A DNA stretch of 64,000 nucleotides, from positions 149,970 through 213,969 of the forward strand of contig JANXEN010000003.1 in the NCBI GenBank assembly GCA_025058345.1, given 5' to 3'. The position numbers and the translations under genes were made by a program. Positions 1-8,372 of the stretch are shown here, piece by piece; positions within the stretch are counted from its first letter, which is position 1; every line of letters begins with the position of its first letter. The notes under the pieces are model-generated. The model was not told the DNA's origin. It ran no database searches and saw only the letters and a program-made list of their open reading frames with translations. Source of the DNA: Sulfolobales archaeon. GTDB taxonomy: Archaea; Thermoproteota; Thermoprotei_A; Sulfolobales; NBVN01.

Positions 1-643
1 GGGACCTGATCGGATCCCAATTCTGAAGAAGTTCTAAACCTCCAGAAGCTCCCCACTGCATCAACCTCTGAAGAGTTCCTTTACTGCCGTGATGAAGTAC
101 CAAGTTAAAGGTGATTGATAGTCTGGGGACCTCACTCCTTACGAATCCACCGTCACTATTGAGGATTAATTTCTTCTGAATATGTTCAACATATTCACAG
201 TATGTCGTAGGTACCTTAACTTCTTTAGCTGTATTTACTGCGGTTTTATGTAGATCCTCTAGGAATTTAATCTTTTCATCAACAGCTGTTGAGTGAAAGT
301 CCTTCAACATGTAGGCCCTATATGATCCCTTCCCGACAGCATCACCGCTAAATTTAGCAGGTTGCCTAATTAGGTGGGTGAGTGCTTTAGCTCTATCAAC
401 GGATTTCTTCACGACATCAATCAAGTTGCTCTTATCTAACTTATTAGTTGCTGAGAACGTTAAAACACCTTTATATATTAATCTAATGCCTACACCATCG
501 CTAACGCTTTTACCTAAGGTTATTAATCTACCATTCCTCGAAATCATTGCTGATGTTTCATCAACTTGATGTCTAGCTTCAGCATATTCAGCTCCAAGTG
601 ATAACGCATAATCAACTACGTAACGAAGCATATCTTCGTTCAA
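1..643 (-). CDS. TldD/PmbA family protein, N-terminal part (cut by window edge)
   Basis: An open frame on the minus strand runs without a stop from a TTG at 641-643 off the left edge, about 214 codons. The N-terminal segment (…DYALSLGAEYAEAR…, then a motif around TYCEYVEH and a glycine-rich GASGGLEL stretch) matches the N-terminal domain of the TldD/PmbA metalloprotease family, which in bacteria processes microcin B17 and CcdA; the archaeal role is not established. The TTG is chosen because GGTGG sits four bases upstream (649-653 on the other strand) and a stop codon directly precedes it; an in-frame ATG four codons later (629-631) is the alternative. The HExxxH-bearing TldD part would lie outside the window, so I cannot tell TldD from PmbA. 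Confidence 0.75.
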   Translation of the reverse strand, partial: MNEDMLRYVVDYALSLGAEYAEARHQVDETSAMISRNGRLITLGKSVSDGVGIRLIYKGVLTFSATNKLDKSNLIDVVKKSVDRAKALTHLIRQPAKFSGDAVGKGSYRAYMLKDFHSTAVDEKIKFLEDLHKTAVNTAKEVKVPTTYCEYVEHIQKKLILNSDGGFVRSEVPRLSITFNLVLHHGSKGTLQRLMQWGASGGLELLQNWDPIRS

Positions 644-705
644 TCAACCACCGATATTTACGTAACCCTAAATAAGAAAAATATTTTCTCTTTTACTTAA
701 TTCAT

Positions 706-987
706 TCAAATCATTTCCTTTTCAGTGTCCCTTTTCTTAATGTACTTATCGAATACTATCCACGCTCTATACCACTCCTCACCGGATTTCCTGAGAAGTT
801 CTAGAATCCATTTAGTTAATTCCTTAGCCTCAACTACCTGCAGGTCTTTCTCGTAAATTCTACCCTCGATGATTTTAGCTATCTTTCTAGCTACGTCGAC
901 CGGCGCCCCAGTCTTCAAGACGCTTATAACGACTTTCTCTGGTATAAACTCCTCTTCTAAGCCATTCCTCTTAATAACTTTAACCAA
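706..987 (-). CDS. ATP-cone domain protein
   Basis: A 93-residue protein made almost entirely of an ATP-cone domain, the nucleotide-sensing module found at the N-terminus of ribonucleotide reductases and in NrdR. It begins VKVIKRNGLEEEF and contains the typical helix around VVISVLKTGAP and the C-terminal ELLRKSGEEWYRAWIVFDKY segment. It lacks the zinc ribbon of NrdR, so it is a stand-alone cone. I start it at TTG 985-987, behind GGGGGAA; a longer frame reaching 1107 would overlap the divergent TatD gene and adds residues not in the family. Possible role: nucleotide-dependent regulator of a partner elsewhere; that is inference. Confidence 0.75.
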   Translation of the reverse strand: MVKVIKRNGLEEEFIPEKVVISVLKTGAPVDVARKIAKIIEGRIYEKDLQVVEAKELTKWILELLRKSGEEWYRAWIVFDKYIKKRDTEKEMI

Positions 988-1060
988 GAATATTCCCCCA
1001 TAAGAAAATGCGTTATTATCATTAAAAACATTTAGTTCTGATATATTTGGTGGGACCTTA

Positions 1061-1792
1061 ATGTATCTGGTTGACGCCCATTGCCATCTGCATGAATTCA
1101 ACGACATGGAAGTACTAAATTACTGCGGTAACCCTTCTTTAGGGATTTTAGCTGTTTCAGATAATTATACCAGCTCTTTAGAAACGTTGAAAATTTCGAG
1201 TAAATGCCTGAACGTAGTTCCGTCAGTAGGTATACATCCTTGGAACGTTGGGAAGGTAAACTTAGGTGAGGTAGAGGCAGTGTTAGAGTCTGCCCGTAAT
1301 GTGAGGTTCTTAGGTGAGGTTGGGATCGACAAGAGATTCGTTCCTGAAAGTTATGAAAAGCAGGTAGAGGTACTTAGGAGGTTCCTGGAATACGCCTCTA
1401 CAAACGGTTTAGGTGTTAACTTACATGCGGCAGGTGCTTGGAGTGATGCGTTGAAAATGTTATTTAAGTATGACGTTAAGGTCGCCATCATCCATTGGTA
1501 TACAGGCCCTCCAGAGTTACTTAACGATATCCACTCCGTTGGCTATTACATAACCGTTAATCCCGCAGTGAGTTTACAGCCAAAGTTACGGGATATAGTC
1601 TCTAAAGCCTCATTAGATATGATCTTAACTGAAAGCGACGGGCCTTACGTATATAGGGGGATTAGGATGACTCCTGAGAAGGTGTTAGATGTAGTACATG
1701 AAATATCTTTAATAAAGGGTGTTGAAGCTCAGGAAGTTTTTAGTACAATACTTAGAAATTATCGTGATGCTTTACGTGCTGTAGGGCTGTAA
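1061..1792 (+). CDS. TatD family metal-dependent hydrolase
   Basis: 243 residues with the amidohydrolase-fold signatures of the TatD nuclease family: DAHCHLH at residues 5-11 gives the first two metal-binding histidines, VGIHPW near 56-61, FLGEVGID at 83-90 the bridging glutamate, then IIHWYTG near 147 and TESDGP near 190 for the remaining metal ligands. Bacterial and eukaryotic members act as 3'-5' exonucleases or deoxyribonucleases. Length is slightly short but usual for archaeal members. The ATG at 1061 follows GGTGGG at 1049-1054 and a TATA-like GATATATTT, and lies divergent to the ATP-cone gene. The substrate cannot be read from sequence. Confidence 0.88.
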   Translation: MYLVDAHCHLHEFNDMEVLNYCGNPSLGILAVSDNYTSSLETLKISSKCLNVVPSVGIHPWNVGKVNLGEVEAVLESARNVRFLGEVGIDKRFVPESYEKQVEVLRRFLEYASTNGLGVNLHAAGAWSDALKMLFKYDVKVAIIHWYTGPPELLNDIHSVGYYITVNPAVSLQPKLRDIVSKASLDMILTESDGPYVYRGIRMTPEKVLDVVHEISLIKGVEAQEVFSTILRNYRDALRAVGL

Positions 1793-1845
1793 GTGTCTCA
1801 ACCTTTAAATTAAATTACGCATTTACTTCAATCATAGGGGGATGT

Positions 1846-2760
1846 TTGACTAGGTATGAATTACCGCCACCGCCTGAAGGCATTTCAGAACTCAGCGTTT
1901 GGGATGCTTTAGAAGAATTCTTACTGAGTCTTAGGTCTTCAGGCATTTCCGAAAAGACCATCAAGTCATACAGGATTGGGATATCTGACTTCCTTAAATT
2001 TTGCGATAAGCATTATGTTAAGGAGTTAAGTGTAAATGACGTCATTAAGTGGAGGTTGACTAGGTTAAAGAGCGGGTTTAGTAAGAGTGTAAGGAAGGAC
2101 TCCAAAGCCACACAACTCACTCTACATTACTACTCCCTGTATGTGAGGGCTTTCCTTAAGTGGTTGGGTTTTAAGGAGGAGGTCAGCGTAGTTAAGGCAC
2201 CAAGAAGGAGGGTCGTAGCTACTTTATCAGAAGGCGAGGTCGCTAAGTTAATTAATTCGTCTAGAGATATAGTTGATTTACTCATAATTTGCTTGTTGAT
2301 TGAGACAGGCTTGCGTGCTCAGGAACTCCTCTCATTAACTATCAACGATATTGACCTAACTAATAAGGAGATCTACGTTAGGTTAGGTAAGTATGGTGAG
2401 GAGAGAGTAGTGTTCATAGGGCCTCTAACTGAGGAAGTGCTTAGAAAGTATTTAGAGGTTCATTATGAGGATAAACTCATACCCCTTACGTATTCAGGTC
2501 TATATAAACGACTTAAAACTTTGGCTAAACGAGCTGGTGTAGACCCGAGAAAGGTAAGACCCCACATCCTCCGCCACACATTTGCTACTGAAGCCTTAAA
2601 ACGTGGGTTAGCGTTACCGGCACTGCAAAGAATATTGGGGCATAGAGACATTAAGACAACTCAGATATATCTACATCTACTTAAGGAGGATGTAAAGAGA
2701 CTCTACATGAACGTATTTTCAAAACAATCTAATGGGAATTTAAACGCTGATTCCGTTTAG
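1846..2760 (+). CDS. xerA: XerA-type tyrosine recombinase
   Basis: A 304-residue tyrosine recombinase with the full catalytic set: R157 (TGLRAQEL), K182 (GKYGEER), H240 and R243 (HILRHTF), H266 (GHRDIKT) and the nucleophile Y275 (QIYLHL). The N-terminal 110 residues form the SAM-like core-binding domain. Size and composition fit archaeal XerA, which resolves chromosome dimers at a dif site, rather than a plasmid or virus integrase; no attachment-site repeats or other mobile genes are nearby. TTG start at 1846 behind AGGGGGA. The last 21 bases overlap the 3' end of the convergent kinase gene. I did not find a recognisable dif site in the window. Confidence 0.88.
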   Translation: MTRYELPPPPEGISELSVWDALEEFLLSLRSSGISEKTIKSYRIGISDFLKFCDKHYVKELSVNDVIKWRLTRLKSGFSKSVRKDSKATQLTLHYYSLYVRAFLKWLGFKEEVSVVKAPRRRVVATLSEGEVAKLINSSRDIVDLLIICLLIETGLRAQELLSLTINDIDLTNKEIYVRLGKYGEERVVFIGPLTEEVLRKYLEVHYEDKLIPLTYSGLYKRLKTLAKRAGVDPRKVRPHILRHTFATEALKRGLALPALQRILGHRDIKTTQIYLHLLKEDVKRLYMNVFSKQSNGNLNADSV

Positions 2761-3486
2761 CTGAGCCATTACCGATGTTAAGGATGTTAAGATATCTTGG
2801 AAAGAATCTCTGCAGCCCGATTTGTATTTCTTAAGCATTACTTCCATGTTAGATTGCTTGCTGATACGTAGTAAGTTCGTTAGATATGAGACTATCCTAC
2901 ATAGATTGCATGGATTTTCCGAAACCTTAGCGCTTTCGAAGTCGATGATCTTGACTTCCATATCTTTTAAAATGAAAATATGTTTATACGGATTCGCAAG
3001 CTCTAAGTGATCTATTAAGTTTAGGTCTAATTTATATGCCGCAGTAAGTACGTTCATGATAAGTTTTAACAATGTAGCGCCCTTTACATCATTAGTTCTT
3101 AAGTACTTCCCTAACGTTACACCATCTATAAACTCCATAATTATTAAATCGTCATCAAAATAATGAACCTTAGGCATAACACCAAATCTATCTAACGTCA
3201 TCAAATAACCTTCTCTAAATAGTGAATCCTTCTTCGAGTCCGTCCTCCTAATCTTCACAGCAACATCGCCTATAGACTCATGCTTAGCCAACAGAACTAT
3301 TGACGAATGTCCCTTACCCAAGACCCTTAATCCTTCAACAAATAAAGGACCGTAATCGTAAATTCCTTTAATCCCCAGTTCAGTGAGTTTCTTACTCCTC
3401 GCTACGCCTATTTCAGCTACATTTTTAGGGTATGTAATGATATGTAAAACTTCATTTATTTCTACTAGTTTTTTCGGTGGAGTCAT
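2740..3486 (-). CDS. Predicted archaeal Ser/Thr protein kinase (COG2112-like)
   Basis: A 248-residue kinase-fold protein. Visible are a glycine loop GKGHSSIV (57-64), the ATP-lysine in AVKIRR (K78), the hinge MEFIDG near 117-122, a catalytic-loop-like segment around NPYKHIFI (165-172), and the metal-binding IIDFES (D182), where the usual DFG is DFE. A preceding HhH-like segment (KKLTELGIKGIYDYG) fits the archaeal COG2112 family of RIO-related kinases. It begins two bases after the pyrI stop, so it is most likely co-transcribed with pyrB-pyrI. Substrate unknown; whether it phosphorylates anything is inference, although the essential lysine and aspartates are present. Confidence 0.8.
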   Translation of the reverse strand: MTPPKKLVEINEVLHIITYPKNVAEIGVARSKKLTELGIKGIYDYGPLFVEGLRVLGKGHSSIVLLAKHESIGDVAVKIRRTDSKKDSLFREGYLMTLDRFGVMPKVHYFDDDLIIMEFIDGVTLGKYLRTNDVKGATLLKLIMNVLTAAYKLDLNLIDHLELANPYKHIFILKDMEVKIIDFESAKVSENPCNLCRIVSYLTNLLRISKQSNMEVMLKKYKSGCRDSFQDILTSLTSVMAQLNGISV

Positions 3487-3488
3487 AG

Positions 3489-3971
3489 TTACTTCTTAGG
3501 CCCTAATTGTTTGAGTATTAACTCAACGAATTCAGGATATGAAAGTTCGGTATTGCAGTATATGCAGCGGGCCCGTAGACCGGCACTCAAAACCTCAAAC
3601 GTCGTCTCTATACCTTCATGCTTAGTTATACATGTGACGTTAGGGCATTTAATTAATCCCGATATAACTCGTGGGGTAGAGACCTTACGCTTCTCAACCA
3701 CCTCAAAATTCTTAATTATATTTATGGTTGCTGTAGGCGCTATCAACGCAATTATGTCCGTCTCATCCTTACTTAAGAACCTACCCTCAATCTTAACGAT
3801 ATCTTTCTTATTCAATTTCGATGATTCTACGTTCATCACTATCGCGATTCTAAAGTTCTCTGAACCGGAAATCCTCAGTACTTTAAGGACATCTAAAGCC
3901 CTACCCGACGGTATGTGGTCTATTACTGTACCATCCTTTATCTTACTAACTATTAATTCTCTTACAGACAT
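3489..3971 (-). CDS. pyrI: Aspartate carbamoyltransferase regulatory subunit
   Basis: 160 residues. The N-terminal allosteric domain has the family's [17 protein letters not shown] segment (residues 17-33), where CTP and ATP bind in characterised enzymes; the C-terminal zinc domain carries four cysteines as CPNVTC near 109-114 and RCIYCN near 135-140. It pairs with PyrB to give the heterododecameric, feedback-regulated ATCase. The ATG lies one base beyond the pyrB stop, with GGAGGT from the pyrB 3' end as ribosome binding site, so translation is probably coupled. Confidence 0.97.
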   Translation of the reverse strand: MSVRELIVSKIKDGTVIDHIPSGRALDVLKVLRISGSENFRIAIVMNVESSKLNKKDIVKIEGRFLSKDETDIIALIAPTATINIIKNFEVVEKRKVSTPRVISGLIKCPNVTCITKHEGIETTFEVLSAGLRARCIYCNTELSYPEFVELILKQLGPKK

Positions 3972-3972
3972 G

Positions 3973-4905
3973 TCAATAACCTCCCAGTATTAAGGTTAGT
4001 AAAGCAGCCCTTAAAGGAACACCTAGGGACGCCTGCTTGAAGTATGCAGCATGTTTAGTGCTATCTACAGACCTTTCAAGTTCATCAACCCTTGGGAGAG
4101 GGTGTAATATGATGAGGTCTTCCTTACATTTCCTGAGGACGTCTGCAGTGAGCTTATATGCATTCTTAACTTTTTCGTACTCGATGGGGTCTGGGAACCT
4201 CTCCTTCTGCACTCTAGTTACATAAAGTACGTCTAACTCATTAAGGACTAGGTTTATATCACTTACTTCTTCGAAGTTCAATCCTTGGGATGCGATGAAC
4301 TTCTTGGCCTCATCTCTAAGCTTAAGTAGCGGATGCGATATCAAATACACTTTCTTAGGTTTAAATATCGTAAATGCGTAGAGGAGCGAGTTCACGACCC
4401 TCGCATACTTTAGGTCACCCATAACTCCAATAATTAAGTTGCTTACATTAGACTTAAGCTTTAGAATTGTGTAGATATCTATCATAGCCTGAGTCGGGTG
4501 TTCGTTCCTACCGTCCCCCGCATTTATTACTGGGTGTTCAGCAACTTCAGCAGCTAACTTTGCAGCGCCTTCGAACTTATGCCTAATAACTATTACATCT
4601 GAGTAGGAATCAAGCATCCTGACAGTATCTATGAATTTCTCACCCTTAGCCACAGAAGTAGCTTCCTCGCTAGAGAATCCTATTACTGAACCGCCTAACC
4701 TATGCATGGCTGACTCGAAGGACAGTCTAGTACGGGTACTAGGTTCGAAAAACGCGACGGATAGCACTCTCCCACGCAATACATCTCTGTAACCATTCAC
4801 GCGGTACTCATCAGCTAACTTAAAGATGTTTTCAAAATCTTCCTTACTTAAGTCCAATACGGATATAATGTCCTTACCGCTTAATCCCTTAAATCCGTCA
4901 CTCAT
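3973..4905 (-). CDS. pyrB: Aspartate carbamoyltransferase catalytic subunit
   Basis: 310 residues. It catalyses carbamoyl phosphate plus aspartate to carbamoyl aspartate. The carbamoyl-phosphate loop STRTR is at 56-60, followed by [15 protein letters not shown] near 137 and HPLPRVDE near 267 complete the active site. I start at ATG 4903-4905, preceded by GGAAGGTG, although the frame stays open 19 codons further upstream; the usual family N-terminus agrees with the shorter form. First gene of the leftward unit pyrB-pyrI-kinase, reading from the AT-rich element shared with pyrF. Confidence 0.97.
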   Translation of the reverse strand: MSDGFKGLSGKDIISVLDLSKEDFENIFKLADEYRVNGYRDVLRGRVLSVAFFEPSTRTRLSFESAMHRLGGSVIGFSSEEATSVAKGEKFIDTVRMLDSYSDVIVIRHKFEGAAKLAAEVAEHPVINAGDGRNEHPTQAMIDIYTILKLKSNVSNLIIGVMGDLKYARVVNSLLYAFTIFKPKKVYLISHPLLKLRDEAKKFIASQGLNFEEVSDINLVLNELDVLYVTRVQKERFPDPIEYEKVKNAYKLTADVLRKCKEDLIILHPLPRVDELERSVDSTKHAAYFKQASLGVPLRAALLTLILGGY

Positions 4906-4943
4906 AATAACACCTTCCAACCCCAATATTTCGTTAATGGAAA

Positions 4944-4959
4944 TTTTTATAAGTTTAAA
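4944..4959. promoter_or_regulatory. Shared divergent TATA region for pyrB and pyrF
   Basis: The 77-bp gap between pyrB and pyrF holds one near-palindromic AT element (TTTTTATAAGTTTAAA). Read rightward it is a TATA box about 34 bases ahead of the pyrF TTG; read leftward it is one about 40 bases ahead of the pyrB ATG. A single element of this kind would couple output of the two halves of the pathway. Position-based inference; no transcript start is known. Confidence 0.55.
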
Positions 4960-4982
4960 CACATCTTAACGAGGCGGGCTCG

Positions 4983-5711
4983 TTGAATAAACTACTTAAT
5001 AGGGTGTTAGAAGGCAGGGGGAGGGTTTTAATAGCTATCGATGACCCTTCGTTGAGTGTAGAGAAATTTAAGTCAATAGTTCTTAGAACTAAGGACGTAG
5101 TCGCTGGATATAAGATAGGTATCCCTTATATCTTAAGTCATGGTTTAAGCGTTACCGCCTCAGTGATTAGGGAATTTAGTGATGCATACTTCATTGCTGA
5201 CTTAAAGTTGGCTGACATTGATGCCGTAATGAGTTTGACTGCCAAGATAACTAAGGCAGCAGGTTTTGATGGCGTTATAGCCCACGGATTCGTAGGATTT
5301 GACGGAGGTCTAGATGGTTTAGTTAAGACCTGCAATGAAATAAACGTCGATCTATATGTATTAGTTTCGATGTCGCATCCCGGAAGTACCGAAATTTACG
5401 ACAGCGTCATTGATAAGGTTTTAAAGATCGTAGATTTTCTAAAACCTAAAGGAGTTGTTGCACCCGCTACTAGACCAGAAATCATTAAATACGTTAGAAC
5501 TAGATTAGGTAGTTCCTACATACTAATATCTCCCGGTGTGGGTGTACAGGGCGCTGAATTCGGTTCAGCCCTATGTTTTGGGGCGGATTTCGAGATAGTG
5601 GGGAGAGCTATTACTAAGGCTGAAGACCCGGTAAAAGCAGCAGAGTCAGTAATTAAAGCTCAATCCCAATATTTAAGCAGCCATAAGTGTTTAATTGGTG
5701 GTCATGCGTGA
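4983..5711 (+). CDS. pyrF: Orotidine 5'-phosphate decarboxylase
   Basis: 242 residues, TIM-barrel OMP decarboxylase. The catalytic tetrad motif is DLKLADID (D73, K75, D78), with the first conserved aspartate in LIAIDDP near residue 20; the phosphate-binding end is SPGVGVQG near 184-191 and EIVGRAIT near 204. It makes UMP from OMP. TTG start at 4983 behind GAGG at 4971-4974. The stop codon overlaps the pyrE start as TGATG. First gene of the rightward pyr unit. Confidence 0.96.
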   Translation: MNKLLNRVLEGRGRVLIAIDDPSLSVEKFKSIVLRTKDVVAGYKIGIPYILSHGLSVTASVIREFSDAYFIADLKLADIDAVMSLTAKITKAAGFDGVIAHGFVGFDGGLDGLVKTCNEINVDLYVLVSMSHPGSTEIYDSVIDKVLKIVDFLKPKGVVAPATRPEIIKYVRTRLGSSYILISPGVGVQGAEFGSALCFGADFEIVGRAITKAEDPVKAAESVIKAQSQYLSSHKCLIGGHA

Positions 5712-6307
5712 TGTTGGATAATTTAATCTTAAATCTATATAAAGTAAAGGTTATTAAGTTCGGGGACTTCACCCTATCTTCCGGTAAAAGAAGTCCCTAC
5801 TATTTTGACTTTAGGATCTTGCCGTCGTTCCCTGACACTTATGCCGAGGTAATTAACCTATGGTTGCAGAAACTTAAAGACATTGGAATAAAGTTCGACG
5901 GTGTAGTAGGTATAGCTTCTGCCGGGATAGTACATGCATCAGTTCTAGGGTTCATGCTTAAGAAGCCTATAGGGTATGTTAGAGCTGAGAAGAAGGACCA
6001 CGGCACAGGAAAATTAGTTGAGGGTTCTCTTAAAGACCTTAAAGTCCTATTGGTGGATGATGTCGCAACCACTGGAGGCACTTTGATTAGAGCCTATAAC
6101 CAATTAATTGAGGAAGGGGTTAAGGTTGTAGCTTTCTCAGTCATTCTAGACCGTGAAGAAGGAGCTGAATCTGCGGTTGAGAAGTTAGGCATCCCATTAA
6201 TATCTCTGATTAAGACATCCCAGATATTCGTAACTTTAAGGAGGCTTAACATCATTGATGAGCCCACATATCAATCAATCCTTAATTATATGAGAGAGTC
6301 GCAATGA
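5711..6307 (+). CDS. pyrE: Orotate phosphoribosyltransferase
   Basis: 198 residues. The family hallmark FTLSSGKRSPYYFDFR lies near residues 20-35, and the PRPP-binding loop VLLVDDVATTGGT near 112-124. Converts orotate plus PRPP to OMP, the substrate of PyrF encoded immediately upstream. I start at ATG 5711, which shares bases with the pyrF stop (TGATG) and follows GGTGG at 5697-5701; GTG at 5708 and a longer frame from 5687 are possible but unneeded. Overlaps pyrK by four bases (ATGA). Confidence 0.96.
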   Translation: MLDNLILNLYKVKVIKFGDFTLSSGKRSPYYFDFRILPSFPDTYAEVINLWLQKLKDIGIKFDGVVGIASAGIVHASVLGFMLKKPIGYVRAEKKDHGTGKLVEGSLKDLKVLLVDDVATTGGTLIRAYNQLIEEGVKVVAFSVILDREEGAESAVEKLGIPLISLIKTSQIFVTLRRLNIIDEPTYQSILNYMRESQ

Positions 6308-7038
6308 TCCCATCAAAAGTTATTAAGAAGGAGTTAGTGTCTAGAGGTATCGCGCACCTATTCTTAAGACCTTTAAAGGAATTTAAAAAACCGACTCCAG
6401 GACAGTTCGTAATGCTGTGGGTGCCGGGTCATGAGGAAATACCTATGAGCATTAGCGACTATAGCGATGGAGTTATTAGAATTACAGTGAAAGATAGAGG
6501 ACCTACCACTAATTACCTCATTTATGATTTGCCTGTGGGTAGTTACTTAGGGGTTAGGGGACCGCTAGGTATAGGTATTACTAACGATATGATTATGGGT
6601 AGAGGTCTATTCATAGTTGGTGGGGTAGGTATCGCCCCAATAGCTTACCTAATTAAGTCTTACCATCCGTTAGTTAGGGAGTGTAAGTTACTTGCGGGGT
6701 TTGTATCAAGGGATGAAGCTTCGGTTGTGGATGAGTTGAGGAGTTACTTAAGTGTTGAGGTAGTCAACGAGGAATTAGACTGGATGACTGTAATTGATTT
6801 GCTTAAGAAGGAGTTAAGTAATAAAGCCAGATATGATTACTACATAGCTTCCGGTCCTAAAGCAGTATTAGATCATACAGTGGTTATGATGCCTAAGAAT
6901 GTAATAGGCTATTTGCTGACCGAGTCCTTTATGAAGTGTGGAATAGGTTTCTGCGGTTCATGTGCTATGAAGGGATTTTTAGTATGTAAGGATGGTACGT
7001 TAATACGTGCAGATAAATACGTAGACTTAATATCCTAA
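6304..7038 (+). CDS. pyrK: Dihydroorotate dehydrogenase electron transfer subunit
   Basis: 244 residues of the ferredoxin-reductase fold: flavin-binding GQFVMLW and PMSISD in the first domain, a nucleotide-binding glycine stretch IVGGVGIAPIAYLI near 101-114, and a C-terminal [2Fe-2S] site with cysteines in MKCGIGFCGSC and a further VCKDG. It passes electrons from PyrD to an acceptor, NAD in bacterial class 1B enzymes. Overlap with pyrE as ATGA indicates coupled translation. Together with PyrD it predicts a class 1B-type dihydroorotate dehydrogenase. Confidence 0.93.
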   Translation: MIPSKVIKKELVSRGIAHLFLRPLKEFKKPTPGQFVMLWVPGHEEIPMSISDYSDGVIRITVKDRGPTTNYLIYDLPVGSYLGVRGPLGIGITNDMIMGRGLFIVGGVGIAPIAYLIKSYHPLVRECKLLAGFVSRDEASVVDELRSYLSVEVVNEELDWMTVIDLLKKELSNKARYDYYIASGPKAVLDHTVVMMPKNVIGYLLTESFMKCGIGFCGSCAMKGFLVCKDGTLIRADKYVDLIS

Positions 7039-7085
7039 GCTCACCATACAGTGTTTATTAATCCATACTGCGTAACTCAGTATAG

Positions 7086-8372
7086 GTGTTTGAATACTTG
7101 ATTAAGTACGGGAAGGTGTTCTACGTTAAGACGTTTTTAGACAATTCTCTTAAGGACTTAACGATCTACGTAGATGACCACGGCTACATAGGTAAGGTAT
7201 CTGTCGGTAAGGAATCGGTGGAATTTGGTTGCGAATTGGTTGATTTAACTGGAGGTAATTTAGTAACTCTTCCCGGATTCATAGATCTTCACGTTCATTT
7301 AAGGGACTTCAACTACAGCTATAAGGAAACATTAGAAAGTGGGAGCTTAGCTGCCGTTTCATCCGGATATGTTCTTGTTGGAGATATGCCTAATACTAGC
7401 CCCTATATCGATAGTGTTGACCTCCTCATGAAAAGGGTTGAGCTTGCAAGGATTAAGTCATATGTGGACTACGGCGTATATTGTGGGATCCCTAAAAGAT
7501 TGGAGGATGTTGATGATTTACTTAAGAGTAAGCAACTTTATGTAGGTTTTAAGATATATCCTGAAGACCTTAAGGATAAGTTAGATGTAATTGGATATAT
7601 TCTTAAGAAATATGAAGGTTTGGTAGTAGTTCATTCAGAACTTCCTGAGTACGCTTTACGTGGTTCGACACGTGAGTTACCTCTTAGATACTTAGATAGA
7701 CCATCATGGAATGAGTTAACTGTTGCGTCGCTAATTCGAGATATGAATAGAGCTGCTAAGATACATATCACTCACTCAGCACACCCATCAACTCCTTTAA
7801 GGTGTAGAGATCTTGGGTTTACGGTTGATACTACTCCATACTACTTCATGCTGAGTAGCGAAGATGTTAGGGATTGTTGGTGTAAGGTTAACCCACCAAT
7901 TAATGATTTGATAAGTAAGTCGTTAATATTTACTAACTTAATTAATGGCTTTTATGATGCTGTTGTTAGCGATCATGCCCCCCATTACTATGAGGAGAAA
8001 CTATATGATTGGAGATTATGTCCATCGGGTTTCGCCGATATAGAAGTTAGTAGTAGGATTATGATAACGATGTTTGTTAAGGGATTCATGTCCCATCATT
8101 TGCTGATTAAGTACTTGTGTGAAGGTCCCGCGAAAGTGTTGGGTGTAGATGATCGCTACGGTAAGTTAGCACCTGGTTATAGAGCTTCCTTCACTATACT
8201 AGATTTAAGTAGGGGAGGTATTGCAGGTATCAAGTATTCGAAGGCCCGTAAGTCAGGGTTGGATGGGTTTAGGTATGTTGGTGAGGTGGTTAAGACTGTT
8301 GTTGGTGGTGAGGTCGTCTACGATTCAGGTGAGGTAATCGGTAAGCCTAAGGTGGTAGTTATTGGTGGATGA
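7086..8372 (+). CDS. pyrC: Dihydroorotase
   Basis: 428 residues, class I amidohydrolase fold. Metal ligands HVH are at 69-71 (FIDLHVHLRDF), the carboxylated-lysine candidate lies in VGFKIYPED near 162, further histidines in VVVHSELP and ITHSAHP, and the catalytic aspartate in VSDHAPH near 296. Cyclises carbamoyl aspartate to dihydroorotate. Two starts are possible: GTG 7086, which would sit about 30 bases from the AT stretch TTTATTA near 7053 and could be leaderless, or TTG 7098, spaced nine bases from AGGTG. A 47-bp gap separates it from pyrK, so it may have its own promoter. Overlaps pyrD by 11 bases. Confidence 0.95.
   Translation: MFEYLIKYGKVFYVKTFLDNSLKDLTIYVDDHGYIGKVSVGKESVEFGCELVDLTGGNLVTLPGFIDLHVHLRDFNYSYKETLESGSLAAVSSGYVLVGDMPNTSPYIDSVDLLMKRVELARIKSYVDYGVYCGIPKRLEDVDDLLKSKQLYVGFKIYPEDLKDKLDVIGYILKKYEGLVVVHSELPEYALRGSTRELPLRYLDRPSWNELTVASLIRDMNRAAKIHITHSAHPSTPLRCRDLGFTVDTTPYYFMLSSEDVRDCWCKVNPPINDLISKSLIFTNLINGFYDAVVSDHAPHYYEEKLYDWRLCPSGFADIEVSSRIMITMFVKGFMSHHLLIKYLCEGPAKVLGVDDRYGKLAPGYRASFTILDLSRGGIAGIKYSKARKSGLDGFRYVGEVVKTVVGGEVVYDSGEVIGKPKVVVIGG

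Noticed and set aside
988..1107. N-terminal extension of the ATP-cone gene to 1107
   Set aside because: It would overlap the divergent tatD gene and lacks family residues; TTG 987 has a strong ribosome binding site.
1846..2760. Tyrosine recombinase as integrase of a mobile element
   Set aside because: No att repeats, no tRNA next to it, no phage or plasmid genes, and size and motifs fit chromosomal XerA.
3511..3993. 160-codon plus-strand open frame opposite pyrI
   Set aside because: A shadow of the conserved pyrI gene with no domain of its own and no ribosome binding site.
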